This document shows, in pieces, positions 43,887-58,800 of a DNA stretch of 64,000 bases (the first letter of the stretch is position 1; every line of letters begins with the position of its first letter). The notes under the pieces are model-generated. The model saw only the letters and a program-made list of their open reading frames with translations. It searched no databases and was not told the origin of the DNA. Position numbers and translations under genes: made by a program. The stretch comes from Mercenaria mercenaria (Eukaryota; Mollusca; Bivalvia; Venerida; Veneridae): NCBI RefSeq assembly GCF_021730395.1, contig NC_069363.1, positions 55,919,001-55,983,000 of the forward strand. Direction: 5' to 3'.

Positions 43887-46800
43887 TCAATCTTTATATT
43901 TCTCCAGAAAAGCTTTTTCAAATTCTGAGCCTGCAACAGTCAGGATGAAAGCTGGTGTGCCTCCATACACAACAAATCTGAAAATAAAGTACAAGCTTGA
44001 AAAATAAACGCTCTACATAATTTCTTTTTTGTGAAACATGAGTTGTTTCCCCTTACGATAACAAGTCAGATATAACTGGGTGTGGTAATTTTCAGACTCA
44101 ATTATGTTGTGATATTGGCAAGAAGAATCTCAATGTTTCCATGACTTAACGTAATTTGACAGTGGGTCACCCGAGGGACATTTAGTGAAATTATTTTAAA
44201 ATCAATCAAGCAGATTCATAGGAGAAGATTTTCAGTTCTCCATACAGAGAAAACTGGCCCCACCCCTAGGCAGCTATGTTTTTAGAGTTTTAGAAATAAA
44301 TTTAACTAGAGTAATATGGTTACGGGTCACCAAAAGAACATTGCTGTGAGATAAGCTTGAAATCAGGCCTCCCAGAAATCTGCACTGATGTCCTAGAATA
44401 AAAAAAATCTGAAAGACAACCACCAGATAAACACTGCAGTTGAATTTGGCTATGTGTATTAATCGGAATTTTGATGACAGTCGACAAAAACAGACTCTAA
44501 AAGCTCACTACAAATATTTTGTACTTTCTAGCTTTGATGGTGGTCCAGCAGGTGGAGGAAGACCCAAGGTGCCCCTCCGTGCATTATTTCATCATGAGCA
44601 GGCACCTGGGTAGAACCACCGACCTTCCGTAAGCCAGCTGAACAACTTCCTCACATGAAGAAATCAACACTCCAGGTGAGGCTCGAACCCTCATCGGTGA
44701 GGGGCAAGTGATTCAAAGTCAGCAATGTTAACCACTCAGCCTTGGAGGCCTCTAATAAGCGGAATGATTTTATCAGTAACAGCAATTGTTTTTCTTTTGA
44801 ATTTAGACAGCAAATGAAAGTGTGAAGTTTCCTATGATGTCAGTTAATGTGATTACATTTTCATTGATATCAATCACAGAATGTTGTTACCTTTAGGTAC
44901 ACAAAAAGAATATGTAATCTAGGTCATACTCCTGTAGGAAGTTATGATGGGGAACTCATATGTGAAGTGCATTCAGCTGTAAAGTGTAATATAATGAGAG
45001 ACTAAGCTGTCCTCAATTGTTATGCAACCTATGTCATACTCTTTATATCATAATGGGGTGCGCATGTGTAGAGTTTAATTCAGTTGTGATGTAATAATTA
45101 GCAAGGTTTCTACATTATTTCATCACCAGTGGGCACCAGGGAAGAACCACAAACCTTCCATAAGCCAACTGGATGGTTTCCTCGCATGAATAATTCAATG
45201 CCCCCGAGAGAGGCTTGAACCTAATTCAGTGAGGGGCAAGTGATTCAAAGTTTGTGACCTTAACCACCCTGCCCTGCCACTTATCACAAGACATACTGTG
45301 AAATCATTAATATTCGTGGGGGACTAATTTTCGTGGATTACGTGGTTGAGTCAATCCACGAAATTTAATCCCAACGAACAAGTAAAATACCCATTTATTT
45401 TATGTTCAAAAATTGAAATCCACAAATTCACATCCCCATGAAATTGCCGTTTTGACCAACACCACGAAATTTCATGCCCACGAAATTAAATGACTTTACA
45501 GTATATCATGTTATGACATTCTTTTTATTATGATTAAAAATTCTATACCTCTTGTGTTGAAGCACCTTTAATAACGTTGATTCTTTATTGACTTTGTGTA
45601 ACACTTCCTTGTCTCTGTCTTCAAAGTACACCTAGGTTACATAAATATAAATGACAATTTAAAGTACATTGTATTTCAGGCCCCGTATTCACAAAACATT
45701 TTCCGGTCTCAGCTGAGTTTGAGTTTACTAAAACTTAAAGGTTAACTTCAAACTGACACTGGCCATCAATACGGAATAGCCACCTGAAAATAGTTATTAA
45801 CTTAAAATTTAGTTTTAGTCATGCTATTTAAATATAAATGCCAAATAAAGTTTCATTTTCAAACTCAGCTGAGACTGAAAATGTTTTGTGAACATGGAAC
45901 CTGGTTACGTCAATAATAATCATTAAAATAAAAGTACAACTAGGTTACATAAATATAAATGACAATTTTAAGTATTTTCTTGCACAGTGATGATAACAAT
46001 GAAACAGCAAAAAAATTGGGAAAAAACCTGCACATAACAATGGAGTGTCTACCAAGATGCATCTCTATTGCAAATTTGTTTCTTTGTTTGTTTTGGGTTA
46101 AGCACAGTTTTTCAACAGTATTTCAGTTACGTAATGGCGGGCAGTTAACCTAACCAGTAATCCTGGATTCTGAACCAGTATTAAACTGTTCTCCGCAAGT
46201 ATCTTCCAATTTCTCCACATGAATCAGAGATGGAGGACGAATGATTTCAGACACAATGTCTTTAATCAAATTGCCACAGAGAACATACGCCTCACCCGGG
46301 TATCAAACTCATGATCCTGTGATCCTTAGATCTGCACTCTCCCTACTGAGCTAAGTGGGCACAATCCAATAATTATTCAACTACTTATTCACAGCCACGT
46401 AAAAATGTGAATATCTCTATATTAAAACATAGCTTCATATAAAATATGTTGATCTATTTGACACTGACATGAAGCGAAACTCATGCAGAATGTTTATTTT
46501 GTTAATATTTCAAAAGCATATCTAAATCTTTACTTCTTTTCAGGCACTGATTTTGCACTTTTGAGGAATATTTTTCATTTACGTCTGTAATGCTTCACAA
46601 AAGACTATGCTTATGAAATGCAATGTTCAATTTTCATCAGATTTTGAAATATCTCTATTCTTACTTGGAGAAAACTCTGAACAAGTCACTATAAAAATTG
46701 CTAACTGAGGTGATATTTGAAGTAAACATGTACCAGACAGACAACCAAGTAAACATGTACCAAACAGACATTCAAGTAAACATGTACCTGAGAGACAACC

Positions 46801-49800
46801 AAGTAAACATGTACCAGACAGACAACCAAGTAAATATGTACCAGATAGACAACCAAGTTAACATGACCAGACAGACATCCAAGTAAACATGTACCAGACA
46901 GACAACCAAGTAAACATGTATCAGACAGACATTCAAGTAAACATGTACCAGACAGACAACCAAGTAAACATGTACCAGTTAGACAACCAAGTAAACATGT
47001 ACCAGTTAGACAACCAAGTAAACATGTACCAGATAGACAACCACATAAACATGTACCAGACAGAGAGCCAAGTAAACATGTACCAGACAGACAGCCAAGT
47101 AAATATGCACCAGACAGACAACCAAGTAAACATGTACCAGTTAGACAACCAAGTAAACATATACTAGATAGACAACCACATAAACATGTACCAGTTAGAC
47201 AACCAAGTAAACATGTACCAGATAGACAACCAAGTAAACATGTACCAGACAGACAACCAAGTAAACATGTACCAGATAGACAACCAAGTAAACATGTACC
47301 AGACAGACAGCCAAGTAAACATGTACCAGACAGACAGCCAAGTAAATATGTACCAGACAGACAACCAAGTAAACATGTACCAGACAGACAACCAAGTAAA
47401 CATGTACCAGATAGACAACCAAGTAAACATGTACCAGACAGACAACCAAGTAAACATGTACCAGACAGACAACCAAGTAAACATGTAACAGACAGACATC
47501 CAAGTAAACAAGTACCAGATAGACAACCAAGTAAACATGTACCATACAGACTACCAAGTAAACATGTACCAGACAGACAACCAAGTAAACATGTACCAGA
47601 CAGACATCCAAGTAAATATGTACCAGATAGACAACCAAGTAAACATGTACCAGACAGACAACCAAGTAAACATGTACCAGACAGACAGCCATATAAACAT
47701 GTACCAGACAGACATTCAAGTAAACATGTACCAGACAGACAACCAAGTAAACATGTACCAGACAGACAGCCATATAAACATGTACCAGACAGACATCCAA
47801 GTAAATATGTACCAGATAGACAACCAAGTAAACATGTACCAGACAGACAACCAAGTAAACATGTACCAGACAGACAGCCATATAAACATGTACCAGACAG
47901 ACATTCAAGTAAACATGTACCAGACAGACAACCAAGTAAACATGTACCAGACAGACAACCAAGTAAACATGTACCTGAGAGACAACCAAGTAAACATGTA
48001 CCAGACAGACATCCAAGTAAACATGTACCAGACAGACATTCAAGTAAACATGTACCAGACAGACATTCAAGTAAACATGTACCAGACAGACAACCAAGTA
48101 AACATGTACCTGAGAGACAACCAAGTAAACATGTACCAGATAAACAACAAATCAGTCTTTCTTTAAATCTGCATTTATCATTTTGTACTTTTGTACCAAA
48201 CTTTGAAAAGACAAGGTGTAAACTTTTTTTTGTAGGCTTAACACAAAATTAACATTCCACCTTCATCCATGAAGGAAAACCTCAGATTCTCCCCTGGCAT
48301 GCACCTGGGTAAAACCACCTACCTTCCGCTAACCAACTACTAGTATATGGTCATGAAAATTCTGCATAATAAGCAGATTTAAGTTAGTGAGGGGCAAGCG
48401 TTTCTAAGTCAAATTCATTTTTAACAGTTCAAATTTGGATGCCCTTAAAGTTCCATCAGATCTTAACTCTTTTATTTTCAAAACAGATAAAGCAGCTGTC
48501 CAAACAGATTTTATGCATAATCAGAACCATAAAGGGAGGTAATCAAAACAAAGGATCGAGTAGTAATTTCTTCTATGTTCACCCACATTCAAACCTTAGA
48601 CAATTACATGAGGAAACAACATATTTCAATGTTCACAACAAATAATGCGGCAGCCACATTATAATCGAAGGCATTATGAGCCCTCAAATGAATCAAGACC
48701 TTTTGCCACAGAAAATAAAGTACCAGTAAAACTATGACTCTTCTCTTAACATGCTTGTTGCCTAACGAATTTCAAAATAAAACTTCAACTGCCTCAGTAC
48801 CCCCTGATGGACAGTTTCTTGTCCTACAACAGAGCTATAATGTAATATACTAACATTTATTGTATGTGGTTTGTAACGTCTGTCCTGGTCCCAGGGAGCC
48901 GGCTCTGCTTCTACACCAAATATATGGCTGAGGTGATCTATAATTCTGCAACAGAAAAGACAATCTTGATTACTGTACTGTAAAAGCAAATGTTTTTGCT
49001 GGGTCAAAATTTCGTGAATTTGAAATTTTGAAGTATGTTTGCAAGGTTCAATATTCGCAAAATTGTAACAAGAGGGTCATGATGACCCTGAATCGCTCAC
49101 CTGAGAATACTGAATCACGTTTCAAATGGCAAACTGATGCTAAAATATTAGAAAGTAGATCAGTAGGTCACATTTACGGTCACTGAAAGACAGTTTAAAG
49201 ATTGGTGTGCAAAACTGTACAATCATCATGTCATCCAAATTTCAAGGCTGGATCTTAAACTAGAGTGGTCACAAGCAAAAGTTTACGCATGGACACACGG
49301 CTGACATAGATCTACTGACCTAGTTTTTGACCGCAGTTGACCCAGTTTCAAACTTGACCTAGATATCATCAAGATGAATAATCAGACCAACTTTCATACA
49401 GATCCCATGAAAAATATTGCCTCTAGAGAGGTCACAAGGTTTTTCTATTATTTGACCTACTGACCGAATTTTTGATGGCACGTGACCCAGTTTCGAACTT
49501 GAACTAGATATCATCAAAATGAATATTCTGACCAATTTTCATGAAGATCCATTGAAAAGTATGGACTCTAAAGAGGTCACAAGGTTTTTTCTATTTTTAG
49601 ACCTACTGACCTACTTCTTGACCGCACATGACCCAGTTTCGAACTTGATCTAGATATCATCAACATGAACATTCTGACCAATTTTCATGAAGATCCATTG
49701 AAAAATATGGCCTCTAGGGAGGTAACAAGGTTTTTCTATTTTTAGACCTACTGACCTAGTTTTTGACCACAGTTGACCCAGTTTCGAACTTGACCTAGAT

Positions 49801-52800
49801 ATCATCAAGGTGAAAATTCTAATTTTCATGAAGATCCATTGAAAAATATAGCCTCTGGGGAGGTCACAAGGTTTTTCTATTTTTAGACCTACTGACCTAG
49901 TTTTTGACCGCAGTTGACCCAGTTTCAACCTTGACCTAGATATCATCAAGATGAATATTCAGATCGACTTTCATACAGATCCCATGATAAATATGGCCTC
50001 TAGAGAGGTCACAAGGTTTTTCTATTATTTGACCTAATGACCTAGTTTTTGTTGGCACGTGACCCAGTTTTGAACTTGAACTAGATATCATCAAGGTGAA
50101 CATTCGACCAATTTTCATGAAGATCCATTGAAAAGTATGGCCTCTAGAGAGGTCACAAGGTTTCTCTTTTTTTACACCTACTGACCTAGTTTTTGACCGC
50201 ACATGACCCAGTTCCGAACTTGACTTAGATATCATCAAGATGATATTCTGACCAATTTTCATGAAGATCCATTGAAAAATATGGCCTCTAGGGAGGTCAC
50301 AAGGATTTTCTATTTTTAGACCTACTGACCTAGTTTTGGAACGCACATGACCTACTTTCGAACTTCACCTAGATATTATCAAGATAAACATTCTGACCAA
50401 TTTTCATGAAGATCCATTGAAAAATATGGCCTCTAGGGAGGTCACAAGGATTTTCTATTTTTAGACCCACTGACCTAGTTTTTGGATCACACATGACCCA
50501 GTTTCGAACCTGACCTAGATATCATCAAGAGGAATATTCTGACCAAGTTTATTAAGATCCCATGTAAAATGTGACCTCCAGAGTGGTCACAAGCAAAAGT
50601 TTACGCACGCACGGACGACAGACGCTGCATGATCACACAAGCTCACTTTGTCACTTTGTGACAAGTGAGCTAAAAATGGTATCATACTTGAATTCAACTG
50701 AAGCTAATGGTGAATACTTACGAGAGGATGAACTTTTGCAAGATGTAGAGCCTCGCGAATATAGCGAAAACTAAACCCTCCCGGAAATTTCTGCTTTTAC
50801 AGTACATGTTCTGTCATAATGAATGTTATGATCAAAGTGGTTTTCTTTTGTACAGTTTTACATATACAGAAGTTCCAATCATATATTTTTTTGAAATAAA
50901 AGTTTGCTGGTTCAATATTCATAGTCCATTAAAACACATAAGCTTTTCATAAGCATACCCAACAGAATTCTCTAGATAACAGCTTTGAATCTATTTGCTG
51001 TATACCAATTACAGAAAAGTAACAAACTGTACAATAAATACTCAGAAGGCTAACAGTCTTTCCATGATTTGACCTACTGACCTAGTTTCTGACCTCACGT
51101 AACCCAGTTTTGAATTCAATCTAATTACATAGAAATGAACATTCTGACAAAGCCTTAAGAAGATCAAACAGAAAATATGGCCTCTAGAGGCTTAATAGTG
51201 TGATCACAACAGCTCACCTTGAGTACTTTGTGCTCAGGTGAGCTAATAGATAAACAAGAGGACCATGATGGTCCTGAATCGCTCACCTATCCCCACATGA
51301 CCCAGTGTTGAACTGAGTATGACGTCATTATTTCTATTATTTGACATAGTGACCTAGTTTTTGAGCACATGTGACCTAGATATCATCAAGATAAAAAATT
51401 CTAACCAATTTTCATGAAGATCCATTGAAAAATATGGCCTCTAGAGAGGTCACAAGGTTTTTCTATTATTTGACCTAATGGCCTAGTTTTTGAAGGCACG
51501 TGACCCACTTTTAAACTTGATCTAGATATCATCAAGGTGAACATTCTCACCAATTTTCATGAAGATCTCGTGAAAAATATGGCCTCTAGAGAGGTCACAA
51601 GGTTTTTCTATTTTTCGACCTACTGACCTAGTTTTTGACTGCACATGACCCAGTTACAAATCTGACCTAGATATCATCAAGCTGAACATTCTCACCAATT
51701 TTCATGAAGATTCGTTGAGAAATATGGCCTCTAGAGAGGTCACAAGGTTTTTTCTATTTTTAGACCTACTGACCTAGTTTTAAACCCCACGTGACCCAGT
51801 TTCGAACTTGACTTAGATATCATCAAGGTGAACATTCTGACCAATAATCATGAAGATCTCATGAAAAATATGGCCTCTAGAGAGGTCACAAGGTTTTTCT
51901 ATTTTTAGATCTACTGACCTAGTTTTTAACCCCACGTGACCCAGTTTCGAATCTGACCTAGATATCTTCAAGGTAAACACTCTGACCAATTTTCATGAAG
52001 ATCCATTGAAAAATATCGCCTCTAGAGACGTCACAAGGTTTTCCTATTTTTAGACCTACTGACCTAGTTTTTGACCGCACGTGACCCAGTTTCGAAACTG
52101 ACCTAGATATCATCAAGGTGAACATTCTGACCAATTTTCATGAAGATCCATTGATAAATATGGCCTCTAGAGAGGTCACAAGGTTTTTCTATTTTTAGAC
52201 CTACTGACCTAGTTTTTGACCCCACATGACCCAGTTTCGAATTTGACCTAGATATCATCAAGGTGAACATTCTGACCAATATTCATGAAGATCCATTGAG
52301 AAATATGGCCTCTAGAGAGGTCACAGGGTTTTTCTATTTTTAGACCTAATGACCTAGTTTTTGACCCTACGTGACCCAGTTTCTAACTTGACCTAGATAT
52401 CATCAAGGCGAACATTCTGACCAATATTCATGAAGATCTCATGAAAAATATGGCCTCTAGAGAGGTCACAAGGTTTTTCTATTTTTAGACCTACTGACCT
52501 AGTTTTTGAACCCACGTGACCCAGTTTCGAACCTGACCTAGATATCATCAAGGTGAACATTCTGACCAATTTTCATGAAGATCTTATGAAATATATGGCC
52601 TCTAGAGAGGTCACAAGGTTTTTCTATTTTTAGACCTACTGACCTAGTTTTTGATGGCACGTGACCCAGTTTCGAACTTAACCTAGATATCATCAAGATG
52701 AACATTCTGACCAACTTTCATAAAGATCCCATGAAAAATGTGACCTCTAGAGTGGTCACAAGCAAAAGTTTACGGACGCACGGACGGACGACGGACACCG

Positions 52801-55800
52801 CGCGATCACAAAAGCTCACCTTGTCACTTTGTGACAGGTGAGCTAAAAAATAACATATTTCAGGTGATAGGTATCCATTTTTAAACAGTATGTATAGAAA
52901 ATAAAGGTATGTTCAAAAAAGAAAAAGGGGGGATTATGTCTGCCTTGGTCAACTTGAGCAGAGTGGATTTTGTCCATATTCCTATCAATTCGAGTGGAAA
53001 TTATAAATAAAGTAAACAATGTAAGCAAATTCTCTGTCCTGTGCACATTTAATTTAATACGCTACCAGCACTAGCTTACATTATTAAAATGGGCTAGTAG
53101 CAGCAAACAATGTGATCATTTGGTTGTTACAAGTACAGATCATGGGCTGAGCGAGAAACTATTGTAACTGTATATAAATAAAGAACAAGATACAATAGTT
53201 TCGCGCTCAGCCCTCGAGATGGCTTTGAGTGTCAACTGTGCTGTTTACATCAATCCTCTTACCTCTGATTCTCACAGAACATCTGTATGTAATCTGTTTC
53301 TGTATACTCTGGGTACAGGAACATTACTGGCCAGTACAGGATATTATTGGCATCTAGGTGAACCTTGGCACCATGTGGGTTGTGTGTCTCTACACTCTCA
53401 AGCAGTGCCGGGCTCAAATCCTCTTCTCCAGTGACCATTTTATTTATCTTATTCAATGTAATGCCACGTTGCTGTAAAAAGATGAAAATGCTGTATTAAT
53501 TCATAAATTTATTCGATTCAGTTAACAAGAGATGTGTAATGACAGCACACTCGAAAAGATGTAATAATAAAAAAAAAATTCGTGGCCTTAATGCGAAACT
53601 AGTCTATCTGCTTCTATTTCTGTATAAACATAGACTAGTTTTGTGTTGAGACCACGGTATGAAGAATCTGAAAACATTTGGTCACGTAATACCTGAGAAT
53701 TATGCTTACATGCAAAAGTGTCACTAAATTTCTGTGTTAAAAGGGAAGCACAATTTTGACAAAATAAAATCTAGAGTTATGTAATTTGCCACATGAGGTC
53801 AACTTGTGATGCAGAGGATATATGTGAAGTTTGAAAGCATTTGGTCATGACGTTTTGAAAAACCTGCTTACATGCAAAACTTTTACCTATAATTCTAAGT
53901 TATAATGGGGCATAATTTTGAAAAAAAATAAAGCTAGAGTTACAAGTATGTAACTGATTCTGTGAGGTCATCTCATGATGCCAAATACATGTGTGAAGTT
54001 TGAAAGCATTTGCCCTAGTAGTTTCTGAGAAACCCATTTACATGCAGAACTTTTTGTGTTTTTCACACTTTCAGTGGAGTGGAAAGACCCCTGGCGCCTG
54101 TTTGGGTATTATTTCAGGCAAGTGCTGGAGCACTGGTAAAACCACACACAAACAGGATGACTTTCTTAACTCTTATCATGCTTTCCTATAATAAAATTGT
54201 CCGTCTTTCAATTTGGACAGTACCATTAACTGTTAAAAAGGGTGCTGAATGGCACATAGTGCAGATCCATGCAGTCTGATCAAGATCTACACTGGTCGCA
54301 AAGGCAGAATCAATTGTGTCCAGCATGATAAGGGTTAAATGACAACTTAAGACAGGCCTGAACCCACAGTGATGAAAGGCAAGCTACCTGTACCACTTAA
54401 CCAGTGCCCCTTTTAATGATACTAAAGAACAAGTAAACCAGATGAGCTGCTTTTCAGATAGTGGAAACAACAACACAAATAACTGGACATCTAGGAGACT
54501 ATAAGTAATCAGTTCTGGAGGCTCTAAAACTCGTGAAATAGTACCGTGCAACTTGTATTAAGAGACCACATAAGAGAAGGACAAAAAGTGGTCACATAAC
54601 ACAACTGGTCTCTTAACATAATATTATTTGTGAATAAGAGCTGTCACTATTAGTGACAAATGCCCCGAAGCCTGCCCAAGAATGCTAGTTGTCTGTGCAA
54701 AATATGCCAGAATAGGTTAGGTTTGAATTATTTTGTGACCTTGACCTTGACCTGAGAGACCTGGGTCATAAGTGCGACATGCCTCAATATGGTTAACATT
54801 TGTGTCAAATTATTTCAAATCCCTCGATAAATGGCAGAGATATGGACAGGACAAGAAAAAGACCATGTTAACCTTTGACTTCTAAGTGTGACCTTGACCT
54901 TACAGTCTGGGTCATGCACATGACATGTCATCTCATTATAGGGAACATTTATGCCAAGTAATCTTAAAATCCCTTCATGGATGGCAGAACTATGGACCGT
55001 ATAAGAAACAGAACATGTTTACCTTTAACCTCTAAGTGTAACCTTGACCTTAGGGCTAGGGGTCTGGATCTTGCACATGACACATTATTAGTATCATTAT
55101 GGGGAATATTTATGCAAAGTAATTTCAAAATCCCTTGATGAATGGCAAAGTTATGAACCAGACACCTGTTAACCTTTGACTTCTAAGTGAGACCTTGATT
55201 TTGGAGCTCAGGGTCTGTGTCTTGCGCATGACACATTGTCTCCTAATGGTGAACATTTATGTCAAATTATTTTCAAATTTTTTGATAAATGGCAGAGTTA
55301 TGGACTGGACACAAAACAGATCCTGTTAATCTGACCTGTATTGTCTGAATGAGCTTCAAATCCTTAGAGAGATCTTTCTTCTCTGTTGCTTTCTCTTTCC
55401 GCTTGTCCCTTTCAACAGCTTTCTGAAATACAGAGACTATGCATTAGACCACCCCAAAAACCCAAAATTAAAAGCAATACTTTCTTGAATTTAGCATTCT
55501 GTGTTTTTTTGATCCCAAATTTGTCATCAATGCTGTTTTCATTCTATTGAAATTTTGGATAAATTAGCAAGAAATGTAAAAATACATTTATACAAATGTT
55601 CAGCTGATCTGCAGTCTGATTAACCTTTAGCCTGCTGGCAGCGAGTTATTCTGACTTTGCGACCAGTGCAGACCAAGATTATGGTCTGCACTGTTCGTTA
55701 TTCAGTCAGTAAACTTTCAGTGAACACCCCTTCAAATAATAAATGGTATTGCCCAAATTGAGTGATGGATCAGCCCATTTTAGAAATTTAGCATTTGTAG

Positions 55801-58800
55801 AAGTTGTCTCTGATCATGGCTTTCTTCCAAATCCTACAAGTTTGCAGATTATAACTTGAGAAATTTAACAAGTTTTTATTTATAAATTTATAATTCATCT
55901 ACTCAACAGAATGAAGTATAATTTCTGTATTAAAACCAATTATTCAAAAGAAATTTACAAAATCTCGGTCATTATGTGGATTACGGTAAGCAATAAAAAT
56001 ATCCAATGTTTCTATCTTTATCTTAAATGATACTGATTGACACCTTAAGTTTTGTAATTTTTTATGAGATTTCTGTACCTAATATGCTACTGAAGTACTG
56101 TACCTGAAGTTTTGTAGCTTTTTGTCTGATTTCTAGTATCTTTTCATTCTTCGGGTCTATCTTACATTATGTTAAAGGAAGAATTTATTTCTCAACCCTT
56201 TTGCCAAAGTACATATAAACTTTCTATGCTTTACAAAGAAAGGCATTGAATAGTAACTTGACCAAAGGATACAATGAGAGCTTCATCACACCAATTCAAA
56301 CAATCTTCATATTTCTTCATCTGTAAGTTACACATAGCACCTGAAAATATGTTAATGGGTGGGATACACAAGCTCCTAAGTCCTTACAGCATCTATATCA
56401 TGCTTTGAATATGTCATATGATCCAATATTAACCCCACTATTGTAGTAAATAAAACAGTTATAAAACAGAATATTTATTCAGTCTGTTGTTTTTGTCTAT
56501 ATTATCTATATTATTTCCTTTATCTAAACCTTACTGATTAAGGGGAACTAACTTAATACTATTTAAAGTATTGCCTAAAGGTTATAAAGCAGTAATTCGG
56601 TCAAAAATGTGTTTCCGTGGTGTAGTCGGAAAAAGTCCCTTATAAACAGATCCTAATTTTTCCGTTTTTAGCGCACTGCAAATGGGCAATATTTCACTAG
56701 TGGAATGTATTTAATATAAAATAAGACACTTTTCATGCTTATATTCATGTGTTTTCGTGTTTTTTACTTGAAACGAAAGTAGGGTGTTTACTTTGCGGAC
56801 CACTTTCTTAAATGCTGTAATATAAGGTGACCCGACTTCAGCTGACTTGCCTTTCACCGCATACTATTCAACACCCCCTTTTCTTTTTTCTTTAAAGAAA
56901 TGTAAGGCTGTCTTGTGGAAAATAGGTCTAGGACAGAGTGAAAATCTAGAAACTGCATCAAAATTGATCTGAAGTAGCTGAATTTATATGAACAATTTCT
57001 TATATTGGTATATAGCCTAAACCTTACTGATTTAAGGGGAAATAACTTAATTACTATTTCAAGTGTTACATATCACGTAGTACATTCAAACTCCTGGCCC
57101 TATCTCCTATATTTTACTCACTTACATTGTTGTTCACATTATTCCATCATACATTCACTAATATCATACTAACCTGTCACCTGTAACATTACAACTTACA
57201 ATGATGTTATAGAATAAAGGGATGGATCTTATGTGATATGTTCATTTCATTAATATATGATGTTATACTTTATGATCGATATGGCACTCGCCATCACTAC
57301 CACAAGTAGTATACACATATACATCTATGATATATATATAGTCTTTGCAGCCATTTCGTTGTAGAATCCAGAAGTTAGAACCTTCTACCAACATATAAGT
57401 ATGTTGCCATGCATAGACAAGGCACAAATTAAAGGGACCTAGTAATATAAAGACTTTAAGTCTAAAATTTATATTCATGTGCTTAACAGCTAACTCCATT
57501 TGAACACTTACCTCTGTGAATAGCCTTAAAGTGGTCTGGTTTAAATTTACGAGCAAAAATACAATCATTCAAAGCTGTTCTGTAATTCTCTGCAATAACA
57601 AATGTTTCAAAAGTTCATTATTATAGTTTTCCAGTACATTTAACAATAATCATGAAAATATTCTCTCATTTTATAAATGATTTATATCGATTAAAGAATT
57701 TGAACATATGTCATAGTCATTTAGCCTAACAGCATTAACACCTAAATATTTTGGTCTTCACAATCTATTCTATATTTAAATTTCTGGGGTAAATCTGAAC
57801 AAATTCCATACCTAAAAGTCTTAAAATGGTAAAAATCAACACAATTTCTTTCAAGGATGTTCCACCATATATGTCAAGTTTACACGTATCATCCAAGGAA
57901 AAATGCAAAAATCAGCTGACATCACAGATGTAAAGAATTAGTATTACCCATCTGAAAATAATCTGGAGCTGTCAAGTATCCATTCTATTACTGTGATAAT
58001 GGTAAGAGATGTTAGGTATACCCACAGGGGCTTGTACCAAACTTGTTTTGGGGAAATTGGCCTATATATACTATATTTGTGATATACATGTACAGTTTAT
58101 ATATAGTATCAAACAGCATTTTTTAATACCTGTTTCTGTATCCACCTATCATTCTATTTTAGATAAACAATTAATACTATCTTGAGAAAAAATTTCCATA
58201 TTATAAAGGTGCACATGTACCTAGATGAAACTGAGCAGCTGCCCTGTTGGTGTATAGGACAGCATTGAGTTGTTTATCAGGACATAAGCACTTAATTCCC
58301 TCCGTGTAATTATCTATGGCAATGCGATATTTCTTCTTCTGAAATTCATGGTTTCCATCCTCTTTGTACGCTTCAGCTTTAGCTGGTAATAACAAAAATA
58401 CTATTTTCATTTAAAACTATAATGATAATTACAATATGCATGTTTTTTTAACCTTTACCCTGCTAAATTTCTAAAATGGAATTGTACATCATTCAGTTTG
58501 GGCAGTACCACTTTTTATTCAGAGGAGTGTTCATTGAAAATTCACTGACTGAATAGCAAACAGGGCAGACCATGATCAGCCTGCACGAATCTTGGTCTGC
58601 ACTGGTTGCAAAGGCAAAATCACTTGCCAGCAGCAGGCTAAAACTGTTAATCCAAATAGGGCTGACATTAGGGTTAGGGTGAACCTCTAACCTGATTTAA
58701 GTCTCTTGTGAAGAAAAAAAAGCCAACCTCAAAAGACAATTTGTTTTTAGTATTTCAACCTCCTAACCCCAAAATGTTGTTTTGACCTCCAAAAAGTGAC

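Noticed and set aside
46698-48166. Long repetitive ORFs on both strands (up to 309 codons)
   Set aside because: They follow a 27-bp minisatellite with no in-frame stop and sit inside a TTC4 intron; both strands are equally open.
49650-50346. Two minus-strand ORFs of 99 and 136 codons with internal repeats
   Set aside because: They are translations of 139-bp transposon core units.
57263-57568. 101-codon minus-strand ORF
   Set aside because: Only 57512-57589 is coding, in the TTC4 frame; the remainder is intron.
58671-58690. Telomere-like TTAGGGTTAGGG
   Set aside because: Only two units, within an intron; no array.
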